In this document: positions 12,873 to 23,764 of the stretch, one piece after another
Numbering within the stretch: the first letter of the stretch is position 1
Layout: the number at the start of each line of letters is the position of its first letter
Assembly (NCBI GenBank): GCA_023362775.1
Contig: JALMGJ010000006.1
Coordinates: 9,075,001-9,139,000 of the forward strand
DNA length: 64,000 bases
Source of the DNA: Charina bottae
Lineage: Eukaryota; Chordata; Lepidosauria; Squamata; Charinaidae
Direction: 5' to 3'
Translations under genes and position numbers: made by a program
Notes under the pieces: model-generated
Told to the model about the DNA's origin: nothing
Database searches by the model: none
The model's input: only the letters and a program-made list of their open reading frames with translations

Positions 12873-13151
12873 CAGGGGTCCCCAACCTGTGGGCCATGGC
12901 CTGTTAGGAAGTGGGCCGTGGGGCTCCCTCCTGCAAACGCACCCCCCCGGTGCACGCGATTACCCCACCCCCTGGTGCACGTGATTGGCTCCCGCCCGCA
13001 AACCCCACCCCCTGGTGTGCGCAATTGGCTCCCACCTGCAAACACCCCCCCCCCGGTGCACGCAATTGGCTCCCGCCTGCCAACCCCGCCCCCCGGTCCC
13101 TGGAAAAAAATTCTTTGACGACCGGTCCCTCAGAAAGGTTGGGGACCACTG
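12873..13151. mobile_element. hAT-type non-autonomous element with GC/CCAAT tandem cassette
   Basis: The TIRs are CAGGGGTCCCCAACC and GGTTGGGGACCACTG. The TSD TTCTATAA is perfect on both sides (12865-12872 and 13152-13159). Inside are about four tandem units of roughly 40 bp. Read on the minus strand, each carries a GC box-like GGGGGTGGGG or GGGGCGGGG followed by GGGAGCCAAT. The same cassette occurs in the elements at 35265, 50754, 57399 and 59112. There is no transposase ORF. Confidence 0.92.
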
Positions 13152-13331
13152 TTCTATAAGTTTCATTCATCTGTATTCTAAGAACTCCTGAACGTCCTTA
13201 ACTGAGATTGAACTTCTTGAGAAAACTGATAATGAAAGTCAATGGTTGCCGAGCAGTGCCATAAGCAGTACGAATCCAGCCATATTCTCAAGGGTTACCA
13301 TCTGAAGCAAGCATCGTGGAATAGTTGGGGA

Positions 13332-13591
13332 CAGCTTTTCTCCACCTCTTGACCCTGGAGGAACCCTTGAAATATTTTTCAGGCCCTCGGGGAACCCCTG
13401 TACATTCAGGCTCAAATCTAGGCCAGTAGTTACAAAATCATTATATCCGTTCCATGGGTAGGCCTGTAGATATGCATTCGCAGGGTTCTTAAACTGAAAA
13501 TAAAGAATTAAACTTAGCTCTTGAACGTGAAGTTGCCTGAATTTGAAATAATTTTTTTAATAAATCATGATCCCACAGGGAACCCCTGGTG
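13332..13591. mobile_element. hAT-type miniature element, partly deleted
   Basis: It is related to the intact copy at 60985-61293: shared stretches include GAAATATTTTTCAGGCC, CATGGGTAGGCCTGTA and AATAAATCATGATC. The 5' end is CAGCTTTTCTCC. The 3' end appears shortened after AACCCCTGG. Flanking GTTGGGGA and GTTGGGGC (7 of 8) are a plausible TSD. Confidence 0.7.
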
Positions 13592-13667
13592 GTTGGGGCA
13601 CTTGGTTCCCTCTTAGTTCACGGATTCGAAAAGTACCTCACATGGATCCAAGAACGTTCCTCAGCCG

Positions 13668-13747
13668 TTTGTAAGATTTTGTAAGCTGCCCAGAGTCACC
13701 ATGTGTGAATTGAGCAGCCATATTCATTCATTCAATAAATAAATAAT
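13668..13747 (+). repeat. L2-type LINE 3' tail
   Basis: TTTTGTAAGCTGCCCAGAGTC, then a hairpin-forming GAGCAGCC and an ATTC/AAAT tail. It is a severely 5'-truncated insertion, followed about 50 bp later by a second tail. Confidence 0.65.
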
Positions 13748-13794
13748 GGTATTTGTAGCCGCCGCGGGGGGTGGGTGGCGTCAATGGGGTTTTT

Positions 13795-13890
13795 TTATAT
13801 TGTGGATTTTAATTTTGTAAGCCACCCAGAGTCACTGTGTGTGAGTTGGGTGGCCGTATATATTTAATAAATAAATAAATAAATAAATGA
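13795..13890 (+). repeat. L2-type LINE 3' tail plus (AAAT)n
   Basis: AATTTTGTAAGCCACCCAGAG, then GAGTTGGGTGGCCGTATA and a TAAA array. The CCACCCA/TGGGTGG pair gives the family's terminal hairpin. Confidence 0.75.
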
Positions 13891-13948
13891 GATGCAGATC
13901 TTGCATAGCAATGAGTGACCGCTTTTAGTGGAGAACAGTCGGTGCATG

Positions 13949-14358
13949 CAGGTAGTCCTTGCTTAATGACCACAACTGGGACCGGAATTTCGGTTTCTAA
14001 GTGAAGCACTCACTAAGCGAATCTGACCCGATTTTACGACCATTTTTGCGGCAGCCGTTAAGTGAATCACTGCAGGTGTTAAGTGAACCACGTGGTCTTT
14101 AAGCGAATCACACAGTTCCCCATTGATTTTGCTTGCCAGAAGCTGGGCGAGAAGGTTGAAAATGGCAATCATGTGACCATGGAATGCTGCAACGGTCATA
14201 AATGTGAACCGGTTGCCAAGCGCCCAAACCATGAACACGTGACCATGGGGATGCTGTGATGGTCATAAGTGTGAGGACCGGTCATAAGTCAGTTTTCCCA
14301 GCATCATTGTAAGTCCGAACCATCACTAAATGAATGGTTGTTAAGCAAGGACTACCTG
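13949..14358. mobile_element. TA-flanked (Tc1/mariner-like) miniature element, long form
   Basis: The ends are CAGGTAGTCCTTGCTTAATG and the inverted CAAGGACTACCTG. The interior has alternating GTGAAT/CATTCAC-type motifs and CATAAGTGTGA stretches in both orientations. The 3' flank is TA. The 5' flank is TG, a likely mutated TA. Same family as 11829-12057 but about 180 bp longer. Confidence 0.75.
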
Positions 14359-16362
14359 TAATCCATGGCATAATTCATAGCAGTAGTTCACCATGATTTA
14401 CTTGCCTCCCACCACCGCTGATTTTCTTCTCTGAGGAGAAATATATAGTTCCTTGACCAACCAGCAGTGAGAAACCTAGCCGAATATACTGTAGATTACT
14501 TTCTCCCCAGTTTTTCCCTTGGTAGCTGGCTTGGTGACTTGATGTTCCACTTCCCTCGTCATCTGTAGCCCTCACTGTAGCAACGCTGAGACATCACAGC
14601 CTGCTTCCAGACAAGTGCACTTCATTTGTCTGAAATGGGCCCAGGTAATTGAGAGTTATTAACTTGTGGCAAAGGTTGAACAATATTTGAAAATCTGCAA
14701 AACTGGGCCATTTTCCTAATGCTTTTCCTCACAGTCCACTGTCTGAGGCTGTGTCTGCTTGCTTGCTTTGGATTTTTATGAGCAAACACTGCTGCTTGAT
14801 GACAGCCAATCACCAAGCCTTATTCACACCATGAATAGATTTCAGGAACAAGCTGGTGATATTTTTGGAATCTCAGCTGGAGCCGCTGATAAGTAACATT
14901 CTGTTCTAGAATTTTCTCTGGAAATTCTTGGAGGCAGAAGAGCCAGTTTTATGGTGCAGGCAGAAAAATCAGAAACTGGGCGTGTGTTCTGCCAAGGCTA
15001 CAAAGACTGGTCCTGCCAGGAATGGTGATAGAAATTGGAAAAATAAAAAATAAATAAATTGGTTATCTCCCCACAGCCAGCATGCTGCTTTCCCACAGAT
15101 ATTGTCCAAATCTCTTGCAATGCCACACTGAAATTGCAAAATTAAGGGCAGGTGGCCATATAAAAAAGCATGCATTTGTATCTCCACAGGTAGAACTTGC
15201 AGGTAATTCGAATCCTGTTTAGAAATTCTGGAGGCGCTGGCAATCTGAGGTTGAGAGAACCAGATACTGCCTCCAGTGAAAGAGATAAACTTGGAAGGCA
15301 GGTAGATTATGTAATTGGTCGATTTGCATGTGGAACACAGCTAGCTGATTTACTGGAGGAGAAAAATGAGCCTCATTCTCAAGTGGAAGGTGTGTAATAC
15401 AGCATTCCTTCTCCAAGCTCTAAAATAGACCTTTGCTGATCATGCAAAATGAGCAGAAACTGAGATTTGTCACTTCTGTAGCCCAGCAGCAACTGGGTTT
15501 AGTGATTCTCCTCTTGGCAGGAACTCCTCTTCTTGAAAAAAACTGCCTTGCAAAGGAGAATAAAGGAACAAAAGATGGAAGCAGGACAATTGTTGGAAAG
15601 TCCAAGTAGAAATGTCGTAACCAAATCGGTTTTGGTTGCATCTAGATAACACATGCATCCAACACCATTTTTTTTTCTTACAGTGGGTGGCTATTTAAAA
15701 TAGAGACAATCCCCATGTGATTTTCTTCCTACCCCAATTGTTTGCAACTATAAAGAGGGCTTTGTTCTACATCCTGATTTCTAAGGGGTGATTCATAGAG
15801 GAGCCTCCATGTTGATGAAGCTGCTGAGTAATTGTTAACAGCCAGCAGACTTGGCAGCAACTGCAGCTACCCAAAGGGAGAAGGCATTCACTGAAACCCT
15901 TGGTCAGTGCATCTGTTCTAGGGCTGATGTCAGTGCTTAGTATAGTAAGATGACTTGTTAAGGTCCCTTGCTGCTACTGGCTTTCTCTTAAATTATTTTT
16001 AGTGGCACTCTGAAGAGCACAGTAAGAGCCACTTTTATTTCCCCCAGATGCCTTAGTTGTTCAGTCTGACTACAATCAGCTTGCTGGGTGTTTTTTCTTT
16101 TCTTTTCAAAGTTTGGGTTGTATGTTGTCTTGCTGCCCATGTGAACTCCATCTTAGTAATGTGGTCAGACCCTGAAGAATTATGCTATGGGCTGCATCAC
16201 ATATGTGGCTCACCTTGGGATCTCCTGCTCATAGGTGCTCAAGGGCCAGGAGGATCACAAAATGCCCATCACTTTTATTTTACAGCAGAAAGTAGGTAAT
16301 TTACTTCCTTCTTTCCTTCATTCTTTTGCTGGTAAAAAATCAGACACTGTTCCAGGGGCTAA
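14359..16362. other. Mostly single-copy non-coding DNA
   Basis: A short L2-like tail (AATGGTGATAGAAATTGG plus A/T-rich repeat) lies at about 15021-15059. The rest is unrecognised, and its ORFs are of chance length. Confidence 0.45.
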
Positions 16363-17456
16363 ATCTATCTCTATCTCTATCTCTATCTCTATCTCTATCT
16401 CTATCTCTATCTCTATCTCTATCTCTATCTCTATCTCTATCTCTATCTCTATCTCTATCTCTATCTCTATCTCTATCATCTCTATCTCTATCTCTCTATC
16501 ATCTCTATCTCTATCATCTCTATCTATCTCTATCTCTATCTCTATCTCTATCTCTATCTCTATCTCTATCTCTATCTCTATCTATCTCTATCTCTATCTC
16601 TATCTCTATCTCTATCTCTATCTATCTCCATCATCTCTATCATCTCTATCTCTATCTCTATCTCTATCTCTATCTCCATCATCTCTATCATCTCTATCAT
16701 CTCTATCATCTCTATCTCTATCTCTATCTCTATCTCTATCTCTATCTCTATATCTCTATCTCTATCTCTATCTCTATCTCCATCATCTCTATCATCTCTA
16801 TCATCTCTATCTCTATCTCTATCTCTATCTCTATCTCTATCTCTATCTCTATCTCTATCTCTATCTCTATCTCCATCATCTCTATCATCTCTATCTCTAT
16901 CTCCATCATCTCTATCATCTCTATCTCTATCTCTATCTCTCTCTATCTATCTCCATCATCTCTATCATCTCTATCTCTATCTCTATCATCTCTATCTCTA
17001 TCTCTATCTCCATCATCTCTATCATCTCTATCTCTATCTCTATCTATCTCTATCTCTATCTCTATCTCTATCTCTATCTCTATCTCTATCTCTATCTCTA
17101 TCTCTATCTCTATCTCTATCTCTATCTCTATCATCTCTATCTCTATCTCTATCATCTATCTCTATCTATCTCTATCTCTATCATCTCTATATCTATCTCT
17201 ATCTCTATCATCTCTATCTCTATCTATCATCTCTATCTCTATCATCTCTATCTCTATCTCTATCTCTATCTCTATCTCTATCTCTATCTCTATCTCTATC
17301 TCTATCTCTATCTCTATCTATCTCTATCTCTATCTCTATCTCTATCTCTATCTCTCTCTATCATCTCTATCTCTATCATCTCTATCTCTATCTCTATCTC
17401 TATCATCTCTATCTCTATCTCTATCTCTATCTCTATCATCTCTATCTCTATCTACC
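16363..17456. repeat. (CTCTAT)n hexanucleotide array, about 1.1 kb
   Basis: Pure CTCTAT runs alternate with blocks in which CATCAT or CCATCAT interrupts the hexamer, which gives the array an irregular higher-order pattern. Because the unit is six bases, several frames stay open and give a spurious 480-codon ORF of Ile-Ser and Leu-Ser repeats on the plus strand and Glu/Ile-rich frames on the minus strand. Confidence 0.97.
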
Positions 17457-17626
17457 TCTCAATCAATCATTTATCTACCTACCTTCCTATCCACCCATTC
17501 AACCATCCATGTGTCTCTCATTCAATCATTCATGTGTCCGTGTTCATCAGTCAGTCTGACCATTTAGCCAGCCAGCCAGCCATCCATCCATCCATCCATC
17601 CATCCATCCATCCATCCATCCATCTC
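17457..17626. repeat. Degenerate tetranucleotide flank and (CATC)n
   Basis: The hexamer array fades into degenerate CATT/ATCC-type sequence. Three GCCA units (17567-17580) and about 11 CATC units (17581-17624) follow. This looks like one expanding and decaying microsatellite complex. Confidence 0.9.
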
Positions 17627-18074
17627 CATATTGTCCCATGTATCTATCTTTGCAAGATAAACCCTAACTATTGCTAGTATTTTAAAACTAGAATGCAGTT
17701 CTATTGATTCAATGAATAAGAAAGGGGGAAAATGGTCCAGTAATCCACAACCTTACAGTATGGAACTAGCTTCAGAGTTAGTGGCATTTAGCAAAGTATC
17801 ATTTCTAAGGCCCTGCACTGCTGTCCTCTTTCGATTCAACCGCCATTAAATTTCTCTCATGTGTTTTGGTGCGATGTGATAAAAGACCTCACAGACCTCC
17901 ATCAGATAGGGGCTGGGAAGCCATGGTCCTGAAGTTCCAGCAGAGTTGATGCGTCCCAGGACAGGGTCTCATGGAAGAAGGCCAAAGCCTTACAAAAGGC
18001 CCAAAGCCTTCTTTCCAATCATTTTCTAAGGGTGTCCTGCTCTGTTCTCTATCATCCCATTGCACAAGGCAAAG
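17627..18074. other. Non-coding DNA, nothing recognised
   Basis: No supported gene or repeat. Confidence 0.4.
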
Positions 18075-18290
18075 GAAAGATTTCAATAACAGGAAGGTAA
18101 ACTCCAGTTAAATATAAAGACCAATTTGACCGTGGAACCAGTTCCCACGAGAGGTGTGGGCTCCACTTCATTGGATGAGTTCAGGAAGAGCCTGGACAGC
18201 CATTTGTTTGGAATGATGAAATTGGATTCTTGCAATGGGTGAAGGGCAGACTCTCTGGCCTTCCAACTCTCTGGTTCTACTTATGTAAAT
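18075..18290 (+). mobile_element. CR1 LINE 3' end, truncated
   Basis: The text runs AACCAGTTCCCACGAGAGG, GTGGGCTCC, GAGTTCAGGAAGAGCCTGGA, CAGCCATTTGT and ends CTGGCCTTCCAACTCT. This order matches the 3'-terminal coding and untranslated block of CR1 LINEs (Trp-Asn-x-Leu-Pro ... Phe-Lys-x-x-Leu-Asp region). It is frameshifted and inactive. A second CR1 3' end lies at about 26.69-26.91 kb. Confidence 0.7.
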
Positions 18291-18575
18291 GGGTAGCCTT
18301 GCAGTGCAGGGAGCTAAGGTAACCTCTTTTTGTATAGGATCATGTCTAATTGTCAAGCATATGTATGCCTCCTTTGACTTGGAGAAAAAGCAAGTGACTT
18401 AATGGTGAAACATTGGCAATGCAAAACCCTTCTGACACCAGGACTAATTTTCTTCATGGAGTAACTCCCTTCAGGGGTGAGTATGTGAAAAGAGGCACCA
18501 CAGCAGTTGAGAGAGCATTTGCTCAGCATAAAAATAGGTTTTGTTTCACTGCTGGGCACCAATGCAGTTAACTTG

Positions 18576-18576
<1 letters not shown>
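18291..18576. other. Non-coding DNA, nothing recognised
   Basis: No gene or repeat supported. Confidence 0.35.

Positions 18577-18617
<41 letters not shown>
18577..18617. repeat. (GAT)n microsatellite
   Basis: About 13 perfect GAT units directly abutting the TTTA tail of a minus-strand L2 3' end. Confidence 0.95.
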
Positions 18618-18653
<36 letters not shown>

Positions 18654-18703
18654 TTATCATATTTCTATCACTGCCCATCTCCCCCGAGGGGGACTCACAT
18701 GAT
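18618..18703 (-). repeat. L2-type LINE 3' tail, minus strand
   Basis: A (TTTA)n tract, then TTTCTATCACTGCCCATC and TCCCCCGAGGGGGACTC, the reverse complement of the family's 3' hairpin end. Confidence 0.75.
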
Positions 18704-18717
18704 GATGATCTATCTAT

Positions 18718-18748
<31 letters not shown>

Positions 18749-18813
18749 GGATGGATGGATGGATGGATGGATGGATGGATGGATGGATGGATGGATACTG
18801 TAGATAGATAGAT
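18704..18813. repeat. Compound GATA/GGAT microsatellite
   Basis: Short GAT and CTAT units, then about seven GATA units (18718-18748), about 12 GGAT units (18748-18796) and three terminal TAGA units. The transitions suggest point mutation followed by slippage. Confidence 0.93.
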
Positions 18814-18962
18814 TTTCTCCATGAAGATCTGTCTCTACCCTGGTCTTTCAGGTCTTCCAACGGTACCCCCATCACCACTATAACTGACTCCATCTACCTT
18901 GCTGCTGGTCATCCTCTTCTTCTCTTTCCTTCCACCTTTCCCAGCATTAGAGCCTTCTCCAG

Positions 18963-19223
18963 TGTCAGCGTAGTCCAGACGAGAAGCACAGCCAGAAGTT
19001 CTAGCTCTAACTTTATTGTAAGGTTACATTAACAGAGTCTTGTAGGTCTGAAAGTACATCTCTCCCCCCTCACCTTTATAGTCCAAGAAACTAGAGAGGG
19101 TCCTTTCTGAGATGTTTACCACACCCACATTCCTTCTGCACACTCAGCTGCCACTTGTCTGACCATTGTCTAGTCTGTGGCTCTTCCTCTTGTCTCCCAA
19201 GGTCATTCCCACATACCATTACA
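18963..19223 (-). mobile_element. Putative solo LTR (minus orientation)
   Basis: It starts TG and ends CA on the plus strand, flanked by CCAG on both sides (18959-18962 and 19224-19227). On the minus strand it holds an AATAAAG poly(A) signal after TTAATGTAACCTTAC. The region CATTAACAGAGTCTTG plus GTCTGAAAGTACA is shared with the second LTR at 35977-36285. No internal retroviral genes are attached. A non-LTR origin is not excluded. Confidence 0.5.
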
Positions 19224-19985
19224 CCAGAGAGCTTAGTCTTCGCATAATGTGTCCGAAATAGGATAATTTGAGCCTGGTCATTTGTACAAGTCTAAATCTT
19301 TCCTTTCCCCCCTCATTCTAATTTAAGATACATTCAGTTTATATTAAGCTGAACTCTGTCTCGTGTATTACTTGGTGGAGATCAAATGTACATATATAAT
19401 CTCCTTCCAAATGTATATATTTGAACTCCTTTCTTCCCACGCTCCTTTACTAAAAAAAATAATATTCACTCTTGAGCTTAGCTTTTCAGGCCATGCAAAG
19501 AACTTTCTCTGTTTTAAAAATGAAACTGGATTCCTTTGCCATTTTAATTAGGGTGACTAAAAGGTTTTCCATTTGATGGATGGATAATGCCATCAATAGC
19601 TATGAGTCATAGTTCCAAGATTAGCAGCCATTTGATTTTCTTTATTTGGTTCTTGGGCAGTTCCTCTCAGCATCTGGCTTGGGGAATCCGGGTGCTGGAT
19701 GAGTTACGCCCTTGGTCTGATCCACAAAAGTTGGACCATGAAAATAGACGAACTTCTCTGTGGAAATTAATTCATGAACAAGAGCAAAGTTGCCCCTGAA
19801 GTGGTGGTGAGGATTTCACAGGGTTCTTGAAACCCCGGGAGGCTCTAAAATTGAGCGCTCTGTGGTCAATAGAAAGAGAAATGAAAATAAATGAAATGGT
19901 GTTGCTGACTTTTGCTAATGAACTTTATAAAAATGGAGGATAATTTTTCCTCCTGCTTTCAGCCAAAATAATGGGTCAGCACTAA
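19224..19985. other. Single-copy non-coding DNA
   Basis: No gene or repeat supported. Confidence 0.4.
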
Positions 19986-19989
19986 TGAT

Positions 19990-20160
19990 AAAGCCCGTGT
20001 GAGGTAGTGCTACGAATGTTGGACTAGAACAAGAAAGACCCAGATTCAAATCCTTCCTCAGCCAAGACTATCGCCTGTTTGAACAGGGTCCTAGTTTTTT
20101 CTCGCTCACCCAAACCCGCATCACTGGGTAAGGATAATGCTAAGGAAAGAGAAAAATCAA
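19990..20160 (+). repeat. tRNA-derived SINE relic
   Basis: GTTGGACTAGAACAAGAAAG then CCCAGATTCAAATCC resembles the anticodon-arm and B-box region of SINEs related to those at 32.2 and 62.2 kb. The tail is degraded. Confidence 0.45.
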
Positions 20161-20451
20161 GGACAATGCTTTGAATTCTTCAGGAGAAAAAAAAGATAAC
20201 ATAAAAATATACTGTAAGAATAACTTTACTCCATCAGACCAAGGCCCATCCTACTCCAGAATTTTGTTTCTCATAGTGGCCAAGCAGCGGGTGCTGTGGG
20301 AGGAGTCAAAAAGAAGAGATGCAGATTTACCCCTCTTCTGAGGTTATTCCCCTGCAACTTGTATTTGGAATGTGCTCGCTCCTTCCTGAGAACCAGCAGC
20401 GTTACTGAAGTCCATCACATCTGGGTTTATTTGTGCTTGTTCAGCCTCTGA

Positions 20452-21200
20452 ATGGGCGTTGTGTTCCTTGTCATTTGTGTTCCCTGCAATGCGCTCTACA
20501 TGGGGCTACCCTTGAAGAGTATCCAGAAGCTACAGCTGGTCCAGAATGCAGCTGCACAGGCCACCGTTGGTGCCCCTAGATCGGCACACATCACACCTTT
20601 GTTACGTGAGCTGCATTGGGTACCAGTTTTCTTCCGGGTCCAATTCAAGGTGTTGGTTATCACCTTTAAAGCCCTACATGGCATGGGGCCAGGTTACCTG
20701 AAGGACCACCTCGTCCCCAATACATCTACCCGTCCCACCCAATCATGCAGAGAGGGCATGTTGTGGACCCCGTCTGCAAGAGAGTTCCATCTGGCGGGGT
20801 CCAGGAGGCGTGCCTTCTCTGCAGTAGCTCCCGCCCTTTGGAACATTCTTCCCTCGGAGGTGAGGTTAGCCCCTTCGCTCCTGACCTTCCGGAGGAACCT
20901 GAAAACTTGGTTCTGCCGCCTTGCTTGGGGCCAAGGAAGAAATAGTCACTCCTGGGGATGGCTAATACCTTAGAGAGCCCCTCTCCTACATCGGATTGAG
21001 TTAGATCTTTTTACTATTCTTGCCTCTTGGATTTTAATTTTGTTTTACAATTATTTAATAATGGTATTTTATATATTGTATGTATATTTTATGTTTCTTG
21101 TTTCTATTATCTTGTTGTAAACCGTCCAGAGTCCCTCCGGAGGAGGGAGATGGGCGGTGATAGAAATCTGATTAATAAATAAATAAATAAATAAATAAAT
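20452..21200 (+). pseudogene. L2-type LINE, 3' end with C-terminal ORF2 remnant
   Basis: A 173-codon open frame (20452-20973) starts in non-element sequence and then encodes the C-terminal domain of an L2-type ORF2. NALYMGLPLKSIQKLQLVQN lies at about residues 13-32, RVQFKVLVITFKALHG at about 62-77 and AFSAVAPALWNILPSE at about 120-135. The reverse transcriptase core is missing, so this is a 5'-truncated dead copy. Downstream is a short 3' UTR, a GTCCAGAGTCCC / GGAGATGGGCGG hairpin and an (AAAT)n tail ending near 21200. The listed Met is not a real start. Confidence 0.88.
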
Positions 21201-21952
21201 CTGGGCTTTAAAACTGCCACTCAAGGGAGTTCATGCCACTGATGCAAACATTATCTCTAATTACATTTCCAAGAGACTGAAAATTGCAGCCCTTTGTTGC
21301 ATGAAGTTGCTGCTAAAGTATGGAATGTATACCATTTCCACCCTCATTAAAAAGATGTCAAAGAAAAAGCATATTAAGGCCCAATAGACTGGCCCTCAAC
21401 TATACAATGCCAGGTCTGGTCATCCATGTGGAAAAGATACATAATAAAGCAAATTATTTAAAATGGTAGTTTTGGCAATGATCGTGAATTACAATACTAA
21501 TAATGTCCATGTATTGTTTAACCGATCATGATGCTATTTAACTTTCTCCCAATGCTAAGTGTCGATGGCAAGTTGCTTCGGGTAGGGACTTGATAGCATT
21601 GCGTATCAGAACAAGGTGCTTCCATTGACTTCAATGGTTTGTGAGAAACGGAGGGGATGAAATCTTGTGAACAATTTATCTAGGAATACCAGTGGTACTT
21701 AATTGTTTCTGGATTTAGTGGTGTGTCATTGGCAAACACCGGTCGGTCTGCTTTGGAAAGGTCAGATGATTGAGGTTGAAATATGCTATTCTTAGAAATG
21801 TGGGAAAGTGGAAAAGTGGGGGGGGGCAATCTATGTAACGTGCTATGTCAAATTTACATGTGTAGGATATTTTTTTTGCAAAGTCAGCTTTTTCGCCAAG
21901 CAGATTTTTAATTCACGTTCCAGATTTTGATGTGCAGTATTTATATAAACTT

Positions 21953-21957
<5 letters not shown>
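21201..21957. other. Single-copy non-coding DNA
   Basis: Nothing recognised. A G-run lies at about 21820-21826. Confidence 0.4.
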
Positions 21958-22002
<45 letters not shown>

Positions 22003-22010
22003 TATATAAA
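21958..22010. repeat. (TA)n microsatellite
   Basis: An AT dinucleotide array with one AA interruption, immediately upstream of the SINE insertion site. Confidence 0.95.
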
Positions 22011-22028
22011 ATTTATATAAACCATGAA

Positions 22029-22364
22029 GGGGCGTGGTGGCTCAGTGGGTAAGACGCCAGGCTTGTCAATCGGAAGATTGCAAGTTCGGAAGTTCAAATC
22101 CCTAGCCCTGTGTGCGGAGTGAGCTCCTGCACTAGCTCCAGCTCTTGCCAACCTAGCAATTCGAAAGCATGCACATGCAAGTAGATGAATAGGTACCACT
22201 TCGGTGGGTAGGTAACAGCGTTCCGCATGCGTCATACCGGCCACGTGACCGTGGAAGCGTCTTCGGACAACGCTGGCTCTTTGGCTAACAAACGGAGATG
22301 AGCACCGGCCCCTAGAGTCGGACACGACTGCACAAATGTGTGGGGGGTACCTTTACATTTTTTA
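22029..22364 (+). mobile_element. tRNA-derived SINE with BovB-like tail, copy 3
   Basis: Full length: A-box TGGCTCAGTGGG, degenerate B-box (AGTTCAAATCC), body and GTCGGACACGACTGCAC. A 13-bp TSD, TTTATATAAACCA, flanks it at 22012-22024 and 22365-22377, which proves insertion by target-primed reverse transcription. Confidence 0.93.
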
Positions 22365-22377
22365 TTTATATAAACCA

Positions 22378-22864
22378 ATGGAACTACATGTTTTTTTAAA
22401 AAAAATCCAGTTTCCTTCCATCTGAGCTCTTAGCGACTTATTTAATGGACATGTCCATGTGGTTTTGTTGGCAGCAGTACAAAAGTCATTTGCCATGTCC
22501 TTTGTCTGGGATATTTTCTTCTAGCCTAATCCCCGGGATTGCCTTGTGGTCTCCTGTCCAAGTACTAATGAGGTCCAGTCTTGCTGAGCTCTTTCAGATG
22601 AGCCTAGGTCTGCCAGGTATTGCCACTTAAGTGGACATGTAGCTACCAATTAGGATGTAAATTACTGAGGTGTAAAAACCTAATGAAAGCCAGCCAACAT
22701 AAGGAAGAGACAAAAGACTATATAGATAGACTGACTCTGCTACCATCACTCAGACATACAATCATCCTGTTTTTGTCATGTTAAATTGGAAGACCTGAAG
22801 ATTAGATTCACTTCTGCAGATTTCCTGGATCTTCAGGAAACATGAGTAGAAAGTCCAGATTCCA
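22378..22864. other. Single-copy non-coding DNA
   Basis: No gene or repeat supported. Confidence 0.35.
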
Positions 22865-23052
22865 ATCGGGCAATTTATTTTATCAATCAAAGAGAACTAC
22901 CAAGGAGAGAACAACACCCCCACCAACACAAGCAGGACAAGCCATGGTATATAAACAGAGAGTAAGTCCCACTCCCTTTTTGCACTGAAGATGTTGCCTA
23001 GATGAAATGTCTGCAAGAAAACAACGAGGCTCAGAGAGCACCAAGGACTCCA
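22865..23052 (+). mobile_element. Penelope-like element terminal fragment
   Basis: The block GGACAAGCCATGGTATATAA is followed by GCACTGAAGATGTTGCC, GAAATGTCTGCAAGAAAAC and CTCAGAGAGCACCAAGGAC. I recognise this order from vertebrate Penelope-like elements, whose terminal repeats carry a hammerhead-ribozyme motif (CTGATGA - stem II - GAAA - GTC). No Penelope coding region is present. Confidence 0.55.
22985..23018 (+). ncRNA. Degenerate hammerhead-ribozyme motif
   Basis: The expected core CTGATGA is CTGAAGA here. One arm of stem II is largely lost, leaving TGTTGCCTAGAT. The GAAA and the GTC cleavage triplet remain as GAAATGTC. With the core U-to-A change and the broken stem II it should not cleave. 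The call rests on its context in the Penelope-like fragment. Confidence 0.35.
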
Positions 23053-23055
23053 CAA

Positions 23056-23140
23056 TTTATTTTATTTAGTTATGTATTTATTTATTTATCAGATTTCGTC
23101 ACCGCCCATCTCCCCCAAAAGAGAGGAGATTACCCAATTA
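23056..23140 (-). repeat. L2-type LINE 3' tail, minus strand
   Basis: TTTATTTA-type repeats, then CAGATTTCGTCACCGCCCAT and CTCCCCC, the reverse complement of the L2 3' end. It directly abuts the Penelope-like fragment. Confidence 0.7.
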
Positions 23141-23415
23141 CTCCCCCAATTACTATTCAGGGTAGTGGGAAAGCAGAAAAAGAAAGAGAAATGTAGGTCC
23201 ATTTTCTTGAAGTAATGCTCCAGGCCCTTGGGGTTTACCAGCCACAAATATTGCTGCCCTTTTATCACAATTTCCTCCACTCGTGTTATTTAGAGGGAGA
23301 CCACAGTTGAGCACTAAGACAAACATACTCAACATGCAGAAGTGTCCTACTTTTTATCCTTAGCATTTCAACTTGAAAAGGACAGATGAAATGGGATGAG
23401 GTAGATGTCTCACTA

Positions 23416-23751
23416 GGGGCGTGGTGGCTCAGCAGGTAAGACGCCAGGCTTGTCAATCAGAAGATCGCAAGTTCGGAGGTTCGAATCCCTAGCCCCACGT
23501 GAAGGAGTGAGCTCCCGCACTAGCCCCAGCTCTTGCCAACCTAGCAATTCGAAAGCATGCAAATGCAAGTAGATGAATAGGCACCACTTCGGTTGGTAGG
23601 TAACAGCGTTCCGTGCCCGTCATGCTGGCCACATGACCGTGGAAGCATCTTTGGACAACGCTGGCTCTTCGGCTAACAAACGGAGTTGAGCACCGGCCCC
23701 TAGAGTCAGACACGACTGCACAGATGTGTGGGGGGAACCTTTACCTTTACC
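23416..23751 (+). mobile_element. tRNA-derived SINE with BovB-like tail, copy 4
   Basis: Full length with A-box, B-box GGTTCGAATCC and an ACACGACTGCAC end followed by two CTTTAC units. The TSD TAGATGTCTCA(C/T)T is at 23402-23414 and 23752-23764. Confidence 0.93.
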
Positions 23752-23764
23752 TAGATGTCTCATT

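Noticed and set aside
12911..13159. Pro-rich ORFs on both strands
   Set aside because: Produced by the tandem GC/CCAAT cassette of a hAT-type element.
17581..17624. Regularly repeated short units as a CRISPR-like array
   Set aside because: Simple CATC microsatellite without spacers; the window is eukaryotic.
16235..17677. 480-codon ORF (and a 413-codon companion) with Ile-Ser / Leu-Ser repeats
   Set aside because: Produced by a hexanucleotide repeat whose unit length is a multiple of three; no start context, no domain.
21843..22325. 160-codon minus-strand ORF
   Set aside because: Antisense translation of a SINE and a TA repeat; related ORFs appear antisense to each copy of the same SINE.
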